DNA of 64,000 nt from Buddleja alternifolia (lineage: Eukaryota; Streptophyta; Magnoliopsida; Lamiales; Scrophulariaceae), in assembly GCA_019426215.1 (NCBI GenBank), contig CM033402.1, positions 7,503,246 through 7,567,245 on the forward strand, in the 5' to 3' direction. Below the pieces are notes generated by a model. That model searched no databases, was not told the DNA's origin, and was given only the letters and a program-made list of their open reading frames with translations. The first letter of the stretch is position 1. Each line of letters opens with the position of its first letter. A program made the translations under genes and the position numbers. Positions 55,701 to 64,000 of the stretch are shown here, piece after piece.

Positions 55701-58278
55701 GCTTTCACTGATAGGTGGTAAAATTATAATCTGCGTCACTGACAGGAATAATGGCAATTTTTCAAAAATCAGGGTACCTTTTTGTAATTAGGATCTCACA
55801 CAGGGTGTGTCTATGTAATTTGCCCTTATTTTTATGTATTCATAATCCTGAACATGTTCTATTTAACAGGAAAACGCTAATCAAGAGCATGCTAAGAAAA
55901 AATCCCGAGCATCGATCCAGTGTAACAACCTCCATATATCACGTCAAATATTTAAATGCTATTTTTAACAAAAAACCTTTTTTTAATATCTGGTTTCAAT
56001 ATTTATCAGGCATCTGAACTGCTGAAGAGCCCGTATCTACAGTCTTACATCGATCAGTACCGTCCATCCTATACCCCGACTTCACTCGAGAGACCCGTGT
56101 CTTTAGCTAGAGAGAGTAGAAAGAGTATGGCTGAAAGCCAAAGTAGCAACAGTTCTTGCAGTGACAAAGAGCACGTGCAGGGCATAATCATCAATCGTGA
56201 CCATAAAGCCACTGATACAGATTCAACTTCCATTGGAGATAATGAGGGTCCACAAGAAACTGATTCGTTGCCCGCAAATAGAAACAAATATGAGGAGAAG
56301 AGAAATAGTATCGAATCAAAGAAGCCGAGGACGATTAAAAACATTATGATGGCTCTTAAAGAAGGAAAAAGCAGAGAAAATAGTTCTCCAATGAGAAGCA
56401 ACCATGCAAAAGTTAGTAGTGGTGGTAGCAACCCGAGAATTTATGAGGCGCCTCCGAGAGTCACGAAACCAGGTCCCGTTAATCATGTTGTTAAGGCTAA
56501 TGCAGAGACACCACCAGCGAAGGTCAACTCGGATTCGACTAAACGAATGCAAGGAACACATGCTTTGAAGCATCAGGTTATTGAAGTGTTTTTTTTTTCT
56601 TTTTGTGTAAATTGCATAGACATCCCTGCATAAGCCTCTATTTCATTTCACCCCTCTGCCAGAAAAATTAGATTACAATTTTTACACCCCCCCGGTTTGT
56701 CTAGTTGTCTGATTTTGATACAATGTCTTGGTAAATTACAAAATTTTAGAGGGCTCGTGGTAATTACGCACTAAGGGAGGGGATTTGCATGTAATTATGC
56801 TTTCTTTTTTTTCTTTTTTTCTTTATACTGATGACCTATCTTTGTAGTTGCCAGTCATGGATACGCCCCCGAAGAGCAAACCTAGGCATGAAGGGATCCC
56901 TCCCTCTGGTCCTGCTAAGCCCGATGCAGAAGAAGGATTTTCTACACGGGCAAGACAGAAAACACCTCCTACCCTGGCTAGAAGGCCATCATTTTCAGTA
57001 CGAATGGAGCAAACAGGATGTGAAACTCCAAATGCCACGAATAATAATACCAAGACCTGCCCATCTGATGTTCAAGATCATAATTCACATATTTCAAGGG
57101 AAGTTATGCATCAGCATTTTAAAGAGTGTGAAGAGGCATCGGGTTCTAAGAGAATGCAGACGGATAGTAGCAATTCTGCATCCTCTTCAGTTTCAATCCA
57201 AGGATTTGAGCTCTGTAATAATGATGCAACGACTTCCTTTATCACATTGTCAGATCCGATACTTCAATGTCACGAGCAAGCCACTGAAATTGAAATCATT
57301 AGGCCTCCCTCAGAAGGGATAGGAGATTTCCCTAGGGAACATCAAGAAACTGAAAATGAAATTAACGGGTCCCAGCCAAGCTGTTCGACCCCTTCTTCGT
57401 CACGCTCCGAAAGAATTGAAAATTCATTGACGGGTTTTCATGGGAATGCATATAAAGCTATAGTAGGCTCTGATATAGAAACGTTTCAAAAACACTTGGA
57501 TGATAAACCCATGATGGATGTGAACAGTTGTGATGAGAAAGCGGGTCCCACTTTAGCATCCAACGGTGATGACAAGTTCATGGTGAACAAACCTGCCTCC
57601 CCCGTAACAGAGTCTTCCTCTTCTACCCTCTCTCCTGTTTCGAAGAATATGTTGCAAAATGCAGTTATGGAAAAACCGGCTGCTTTTGATGAAGTGATAC
57701 ACGTGATACGTCACAGCAGTTTCCGGGTGGGACCCGAACATCCCGTGCTGGAAAACATGGAGAATATCAGTTTTCGGGTCGGATCCGAGCGCCCCGAGCC
57801 TCCTATGGATGTTGGTAAGCTGATAAATATGGTAAGAGACGAGCCTGATGTAAACGATCCAGCTTCAAAATCATCTTCTCTCTCTGAAAATGCAAATCCT
57901 ACTTCAAATCTAGTTGAAAATCCCGTCACCAAGGAAATGGATGTTGCAAAGCCGGATTTTTGCGAACCAGCCAAGCGGGGCCCACAGGACGAAGAAGCGC
58001 CATCGCCATCGCCATCGCCATCGCCAGCACCAGCACCAGCACCAGCACCAGCAGCAATAAAAGAAACTTTAGATGTAAATTCGTTCAGGCAAAGAGCAGA
58101 AGCACTTGAAGGGCTATTAGAATTGTCTGCTGACTTGCTTCAGCAGAATAGGTTGGAAGAACTTCAAGTCGTTTTGAAACCTTTCGGGAAGGAGAAGGTG
58201 TCCCCGAGGGATACAGCGATCTGGCTGGCGAAAAGTCTTAAAGGAATGATACTTGAAGAGGGTGGAAGGAATCTGTGA
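52725..58278 (+). CDS. NEK: NEK (NIMA-related) serine/threonine protein kinase
   Basis: Fourteen exons: 52725-52822, 52965-53031, 53389-53454, 53558-53604, 54089-54134, 54216-54296, 54392-54434, 54536-54585, 55041-55122, 55219-55268, 55462-55535, 55870-55921, 56010-56576 and 56848-58278. The summed length is a multiple of three and gives 917 residues. The kinase domain (about 13-262) has GRGAFG, the VLKK lysine, HRDLK, DFG and GTPNYMCPE, all intact. Plant NEKs phosphorylate tubulin-linked targets and shape cell expansion and microtubules. The long tail ends with the NEK1/2/3-type block [20 protein letters not shown] and [10 protein letters not shown] Ser-Pro then Ala-Pro run (about 57994-58055) comes from a CCATCG/CAGCAC minisatellite. 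At the exon 4-5 join a codon reads ATA where the family has ATG (Met to Ile). MDQYE five codons in is the alternative start. MITEs sit in introns 4, 11 and 13. Confidence 0.93.
53641..54018. mobile_element. PIF/Harbinger-like MITE in NEK intron 4 (378 bp)
   Basis: Inverted termini GGCTGTGTTTGCTTTT and AAAAGCAAACACAACC with a 3-bp TAC at both sides (53638-53640, 54019-54021). The termini resemble the Tourist-like element at 19578, although the usual target is TTA/TAA. A (TA)n tract lies inside. Confidence 0.65.
55581..55825. mobile_element. Mutator-like MITE in NEK intron 11 (245 bp)
   Basis: Inverted termini GAATAATTATATGCACCCC and GGGTGTGTCTATGTAATTTG. Perfect 9-bp duplication TTATTTTTA at 55572-55580 and 55826-55834. 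Same family as 5783-5984 and 22501-22675. Confidence 0.78.
56605..56800. mobile_element. Mutator-like MITE in NEK intron 13 (196 bp)
   Basis: Inverted termini GTAAATTGCATAGACATCC and TTTGCATGTAATTATGC. A 9-bp duplication TTTCTTTTT flanks it (56596-56604, 56801-56809), though the site is a pyrimidine run. Same family as the intron 11 element. Confidence 0.68.
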
Positions 58279-59233
58279 ATGCTGCTGTTATTTGGTTTTT
58301 GTTTTCTGATCTTTTCTTTGGTTATTAGTTATAGTATATAGCCATTTTCTTTCCAATTTTAAAGACCTGTTAATTTTTTTTTCCGTATTTTTAATCTCTT
58401 TATTATTATTGTAATTCTCATTTCCCAGTGCTCCACTTGTGTATATATATTTATATTACTATAATTCAATTTCTTTTTGAAACTCTAATTTTTTTTTCCC
58501 TTGTTAGAGGATTCCTCTACATATTTTGTATGAAAACTTTATTAATGACAGTTTGAACAGTATTCGTCGAGTACATTTTCTAGTATCATTTCTTAAATTT
58601 AGTTTGCAACAGAATTCTTCACATATAATATACACGAGGTTAATAATTATATATAATTGTTGTAAAATATTTCCGAAAGAAAATGAGTATGATTAGGATA
58701 AGAAAAATAATACTTATACATTTTATATTCAATAATTATTTATAAAATACTAGAGAAAGTTGTGAAACATGCTACAATTAAAATTGACCGTCGAAATATA
58801 TATCATATAGTTATCCATTGAATGAAATATCATAGTTTCTTACTATTATCATAATTACTATCATTGCTTATTTTGCATGCTGTTGCTCAAAAAAGGGAAA
58901 TAATATTGGAGCTCCACAAATTATTATAAGAGCTCCACTTGTCTTTCTTTCTCTATGCAAATGACAATAGTACCTATTTATTAACAAAAAATCAATTGCT
59001 AACAAATAAATGTTCCTTTTAATAATCAATTCATATTTGGTAATAATCTATCCAAAGAATTGCTTAAAGAATGCATAATTGGACAATAAGTACTTGTAGG
59101 CAAGCACAAAAATATCAGTTTAAGAACATAAAAGAATTACGAAACGAACAATTTTTTTTATTATTATTACTGTTATTATTATTATTATTTTGACAATTTA
59201 ATATATAATATATGTATATAGTTTGTCTTTTTA
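58279..59233. other. 3' flank of NEK
   Basis: 3' UTR and AT-rich intergenic DNA; no gene. ATT-rich microsatellite near 59160-59190. Confidence 0.45.
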
Positions 59234-59242
59234 TATACAACT

Positions 59243-60039
59243 AAGGTATTAAATCTCGATATCAGTGTAGATATCGGGGTAGTAAATTTATGAAAATTTT
59301 GATAGAAATTTCGGGGATATTCAAAATTTCGGTTTCGATTTTAAAGAAATCATGGAAATTTATAAAAATATTTGGAAATTTACAATGAAACTTTAAATAT
59401 CATAATTATGTATTTTGTACATTAATAATATTCCATGTATAGTATATTCATAATGAAACTTGTTGAATGGAATGACTAAAACCTGCTATGAAAAATATGA
59501 AATAACAGTAGTAAAATAATAATAAAATATCAGAAGAACTTCATTAAAATAAAGTGTACCACAATTTTAGTAAAAATTATTATTCAAAATCACATCAAAC
59601 TTCTAAAAGGGTTTTTATGAGATCTTATTTAAATAATTTTTGTGTTCAGACCTGGATTTTTATTAACATATTGCTTAATATCACTTTCAGATTTGTATTT
59701 GAATTTATTGCTTATTGTTTATATAATTGGTCATTTATTGATTTTTCTTTTAATATAAATGATCATTTGACCCTAATTTTTAACTATCAAATATTTTAAA
59801 AAATAAATATTATTTTAAATTTCGAAATTTTTTGAGTTTCGATCAAAATTGCGATGGATATTTAGCGGATATTATTTTAAATTTTGGGAAATTTCGAGTT
59901 TTGACAAAAATTTCAGGAATTTTCGGATTTCGGTCAAAATTTCGAAAGATATTTTGCAAAATTGGATTGAAAGTTCGATTTCGCTTCGGGACCCCAGAAA
60001 CCCAAAATTTTGATGTTTCAGGCGAAATTTTAGACCTTG
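59243..60039. mobile_element. Non-autonomous Mutator-like element (797 bp)
   Basis: Ends AAGGTATTAAATCTCG and GCGAAATTTTAGACCTTG are inverted. Perfect 9-bp duplication TATACAACT at 59234-59242 and 60040-60048. Internal AAATTTCGG-type phrases repeat many times near both ends. Non-coding; the open frames here are low-complexity. Confidence 0.82.
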
Positions 60040-60048
60040 TATACAACT

Positions 60049-60098
60049 GAAGAAATTATTAGTTACTTCTAACATTATCATCATCATCATCACCACTA

Positions 60099-60139
<41 letters not shown>

Positions 60140-60711
60140 GCTACTACATTTTTAATAGAGATTAAGTTTATCTGGGTTCTACTTATTTATGCGTAAATCT
60201 TGATTTACTACTATAATAAACTACATAAAATTGATAGTTTGGTGTTAATACGTGGTAAAAATGAAAAAAATACTTTTCATTTGAAGTTCGATGTTTTGTC
60301 ATTTCTAATTTGGCATATATTACTATGTTATTATTGTTGATGATGGTCTAACGTTTTCATTGACAAGTTGCATTCCATATAAATATATAAAACTATTTGA
60401 TTTTTATATTTATATTTAATATCTGATATGTAATAAAATAGTGAAATATAATAACTTGTTTTGATTGCATAAAAGTACTTTTGGAATTTAATTTTGAAGT
60501 TTATAATGTTCTTATACTTCATGGGCATTGTTGTCATATTTTAGTACTAAACTTAAACTTGGAGCTCCTATAGTACTTTGTGGAGTGCTAATATCATTCC
60601 CCCTCACAAAATTGAAGTATAACTTGAATATCTCTCGAAGTGTTGTGTTGGACATAATTTTTTTAAGTATTTGTTTTATTTAATGAAATATTTACATTCA
60701 TCGTGTGCGTA

Positions 60712-60756
<45 letters not shown>

Positions 60757-60899
60757 GTATAATTTATTGAGCCACGTTAGTGATTCTTCTTTTTGACGCA
60801 TTAGTCATTACAAGGATGATTAACAAGCTGTATTCTTTGCATTTGACATTTTGGCCCTATGCTTGAACGAAAAGATACAGGGTTAATATAACCAATAAA
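60049..60899. other. AT-rich DNA with microsatellites
   Basis: ATT repeat at about 60095-60140 and (TA)n at about 60714-60752. No gene. Confidence 0.5.
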
Positions 60900-60908
60900 T
60901 AAATATTA

Positions 60909-62026
60909 GGGCAAAATACACTTTGTACCGCTAAACTATTCACTTTGTCTTATTTAGGTCCTTGAACTATCAAATGTAACAATATAGTCCATGAATTATA
61001 TCAAACGTAACAAAATAGCCCCTCGACTTAAGGACATGTTTGGCTAATTTTTTTCGAAAATACTATTGGAGAGGCTAAAAGTGAAGCCCACACGAAGCGG
61101 TGAAGGGAACAAGATTTCATCCTTACTAAAAAAAAAAGTACACCATGCCCTCGCCTAGCCCTCACTTCAATGCGTCAATCAGTGCGTTACGCTGGCAAAA
61201 AGGAATGGCGACCAATATAACCCTTGCTAAGACCATTTCCACTTTGTTCTCAACAATTCTCACCCCCTGGGCGAGACAAGCTACCTTTAGCTCCATAAAT
61301 TGATAAATAGTATAATACAAATGTTATTTTTTAATATTAAGTACTTTAAATATTTTTATATAATTTATTTTAGTTTAAATATGGTATTTATTTAAAATAT
61401 ATTTTTAAAAGTTTTAAGAAGATTAAAAAATTAAAAATGTAAAGTTAAAATTATAATTAGTATCCGTTATCGATATAAAATTTCTACATAAATAATTTTT
61501 TGATAAAACTACAATTGATTCTTTTTGGCTCTAGAAGGCTAAGGACAATTAAATCCATAAATTTATTAACCTAAATGTTGGATTTTTTGAAAAGAAAAGT
61601 TGGTGAAATAAGTTTTTTGGATTAAAAAATATTATAAAAGATTTTATGGGTATAAAGTTTATTTTAAATAGGTTTTAGTCAATTTCCCTTAAGAAATTAG
61701 TAGAAATTGGTGTATTATTTTCTACACAAAAGTACATAGAAAGTGGTAACCAAATGGCTGAAAAATAGCAAAACTATAAGTCACAAAAAACTCATTTTAT
61801 TGAAAAGAAGTGAGGGGAAAATAAACAATCTTTTTCAATGACCATACTGCAATAGTCAAACTCAATGTCATATCAGCAACATGTCACGACAAGCCAAACA
61901 TGTCCATCAAATCGAGGGATTATTTTGTTACGTTTGATAGTTCGGGTACCTTTTTATTATATTTGATAGTTAAGGGACCTAAATGATATAAAATGAATAA
62001 TTCAGGGTCCAAAGTGTATTTTGCCC
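60909..62026. mobile_element. Mutator-like element with long inverted ends (1118 bp)
   Basis: GGGCAAAATACACTTTG starts the element and its complement ends it. Inverted similarity runs about 130 bp (ATTTAGGTCC...TATCAAATGTAAC; GGACATGTTTGGC). Perfect 9-bp duplication TAAATATTA at 60900-60908 and 62027-62035. The interior encodes nothing recognisable. Confidence 0.85.
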
Positions 62027-62224
62027 TAAATATTAACATTAAGACTTTTTTAAAAAATTAATAGGATTTAAAGCCTGTGACTCTTAAACTACGTGGAAGG
62101 TCAACCGATAAAAGAAACGTACAATCACAAAGGACATAGTCCAAGTCATAAACCAAATATTTTATTCATTGAGACATTCCTTCTTGTGTAATTTAAAATG
62201 ATCTTATAGAGGCAGTCAAAAAAG

Positions 62225-62352
62225 GGAAATTTTAGTCCACTCCCAACTTGATCAAATTTATGTGTGTTTTATTAAAAAAAATTATCAATTATATGACAAG
62301 TGTAATACATTTGGGTGCGGCCGAGCCAGATTTGCGCTAGAATTTTCCGCCA
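62225..62352. mobile_element. Small MITE
   Basis: Inverted termini GGGAAATTTTAG and CTAGAATTTTCC; core ATATGACAAGTGTAATACAT and GGGTGCGGCC as in the ALMT insertion at 6652-6768. Target duplication not resolved. Confidence 0.5.
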
Positions 62353-62579
62353 AGAAGTTTAGAAATCATTTATTATAATTTGAGTCCAATTAATAATAAA
62401 TGAGACAATTATACCTGAGGTGAAATGTTTCATAAATTATGTGCTCCACTTGTTTCAGTTATAAATGTGAAGAGAGTCTTTCAAATCATATTGAATAGTA
62501 TTTTCGAGTGTCTGCATGAAATTTCTCGTAGAGATGATAGTAAAAGTTTATAAATTTTTCTATGTCGTTTTTATGCACT

Positions 62580-63440
62580 CTTGGACTAAGACTCTAAAAT
62601 AATAATTATTCATATAATGAGGGCGGAATATATCCACTCTACATGCATCTTTAAAATTATATCATGATTTGAAATTTCAAATATCTTAAGAATTGCTCTT
62701 ATTTCTCTAGTTATTCGAATAATTAAACGATCGCTTCTCACTCCCCTCAATGTTGGCTTAACTCCTCTATTCTTATCTAATCGTATCCTGTAGGGGAACA
62801 ACTATCGATGCTACCTTAATTATGAGACTCTTACGTTCTTAGACATTTTATTCAACTCGTGATTATTATTAGGTAAAGGTGCGATCAAGCATTGAAACTC
62901 ATACAATAATGAAAGGGAAAGTTAAGCCAACATCGAAGGAAGGCTTTAGAGGCACTAATTTCTATGTCGTGTTTACGCTTGGACTAAGACTCCAAAATAA
63001 TAATTATTCATATAATGAGGGCGGAATATATCCACTCTACACCCATCTTTATAACTGTATCATGATTTGAAATTTTAAATATCTTAAGAATTACTCTTAT
63101 TTCTCAAGTTATTCGAATAATTAACGGGTGCTTCCCACTTCCCTCGATGTTGGCTTAACTCCTCTCTCCCTATCCAATCATCTCCTGTAGGGAAACAACT
63201 ATTGAGGGAAATTCTATGCTATACCGATACTAATGATCCCGGTGTAGTGTATACCATTGGATGAGAGGGTATTTTAGTAAATGACCCCCCCTTTTGGGGA
63301 TCCAATAGTGAATTATGGACTCGGTCCAATAAAATGACCCCAACTATTGATGCTACCTCAATTATGAGACTATAAGTTTTTAGACATTCTATTCAACTCG
63401 TGACTATTATTAGGTAAAGATGCAATCAAGCATTCAAACT
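62580..63440. repeat. Degenerate tandem duplication
   Basis: Two copies: about 62580-62935 and 62981-63440. Shared landmarks are GGACTAAGACTC, AATGAGGGCGGAATATATCC, GATGTTGGCTTAACTCC and ATTCAACTCGTGA. The second copy is interrupted by a 137-bp insertion. No coding function recognised; the right unit edge is approximate. Confidence 0.75.
63205..63341. mobile_element. 137-bp insertion in the second tandem copy
   Basis: Flanked by a perfect 8-bp duplication AACTATTG (63197-63204, 63342-63349). The first tandem copy is uninterrupted at the same place, giving the empty site. The termini are only weakly inverted, so the superfamily is open. Confidence 0.65.
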
Positions 63441-63457
63441 CGTACAAAAAAGAAAGG

Positions 63458-63685
63458 GAATGTTACACACAGACCCAATACTTATTGTGTAATTACCAAC
63501 TCTCATCTCTCTTATTGAAAATTACCAATATCCCCTCTCAATGACGATGTTTGTAAGGTTTATTTGGGGTAAAATTGTAAGAATATTTAAATATAAAGGA
63601 GGTGTAATCGCAAATAATGCCTTAACATGAGGGGTGTGTTGGTAATTTCTAATAAATGAGAGGGTTTGTGTAATTTATCTAAAAT
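63458..63685. mobile_element. TGTAATTACC-type MITE
   Basis: TTACACACAGACCC...GTGTAATTACC on the left and GGTAATTTCTAATAAATGAG...GTGTAATTTA on the right form a loose inverted repeat, related to about 5150-5340 and 19446-20289. Ends are approximate. Confidence 0.45.
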
Positions 63686-64000
63686 AAAATTATTTAGGTG
63701 ACGAAAACATTAGTTGTGTGACAAAAACATTAGTTGTGAGACTCAAGTCAACAAATAGGTTAGGTATTCTATTCAACTAGCGACCATCATAAGTAAGACA
63801 ATCAAACTCATACAGAGATACGTAATCAAAATCTCATAATAATCAGAATCATTCATAAACCCTACACAAAATATATCTTACGGTGTCGTAATAATTCTAC
63901 CAAATATATATAACACACGTATAACAATAATTATATCAAAACTTGAATCCAAACAACTCCATATAAACCACTATAAATTCACTAAAACCCCACAAGGCTG
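63686..64000. other. AT-rich right edge
   Basis: No gene or repeat with clear ends; a short tandem GTGACRAAAACATTAGTTGTG lies near 63699-63740. Confidence 0.4.

Noticed and set aside
59832..60096. Open frames on both strands
   Set aside because: They translate repeated AAATTTCGG phrases of a non-autonomous transposon.

Overview
This is a stretch of AT-rich nuclear DNA from a flowering plant, very likely a eudicot (inference). The genes are split by GT-AG introns and belong to plant families: a DUF295 protein, an ALMT malate channel, a DYW-type PPR protein, an HDA8-type histone deacetylase and a plant NEK kinase. They sit in a dense mosaic of plant transposons, many with target-site duplications (TSDs) that can be read directly. 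No rRNA, bona fide tRNA gene, CRISPR array or bacterial feature was seen.

Region 1-26 kb holds the genes. Two non-autonomous Mutator-like elements lie side by side (566-2140). They precede a single-exon DUF295 gene (2465-4045), a decayed ALMT gene (4548-7075), an intronless PPR-DYW gene (10543-13077) and an intact three-exon HDA8-type gene (20344-23250). Between PPR and HDA8 lie a stub of a second HDA8 3' end (15405-15511) and a stub of a second ALMT 3' end (18165-18370). Matching flanks show that an ALMT-HDA8 unit was duplicated in tandem and each copy then lost a different gene. The HDA8 upstream region is a Tourist-like element nested inside another small element.

Region 26.3-44.4 kb is one large nested transposon. 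An 18-kb Mutator-like element (MULE; 26308-44389, perfect 10-bp TSD) has two convergent genes: a plant-mobile-domain (PMD) gene on + and a MuDR-type transposase on -, the layout of maize mudrB/mudrA. A 774-bp hAT element sits in the PMD gene (8-bp TSD). A 10.3-kb Ty3/gypsy Tat-lineage retrotransposon (32499-42833, 5-bp TSD, 549-bp LTRs) sits in the transposase gene, apparently in an intron. Its gag-pol is broken by several stops and frameshifts, but it carries an uninterrupted three-exon antisense gene (33673-36046). The MULE ends carry GC-rich ACGCC...GGCGT palindromes. The foldback element at 1260-2140 has the same design with a different core.

Region 44.4-64 kb has one gene, a 14-exon NEK-family kinase (52725-58278) with three small transposons in its introns. 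The rest is a probable solo LTR, a SINE, several Mutator-like MITEs with 9-bp TSDs, and a degenerate tandem duplication near the right edge.

Exon boundaries were set by hand from reading frame, splice dinucleotides and family conservation. TE superfamilies were assigned from TSD length and terminal repeats, not by database search.
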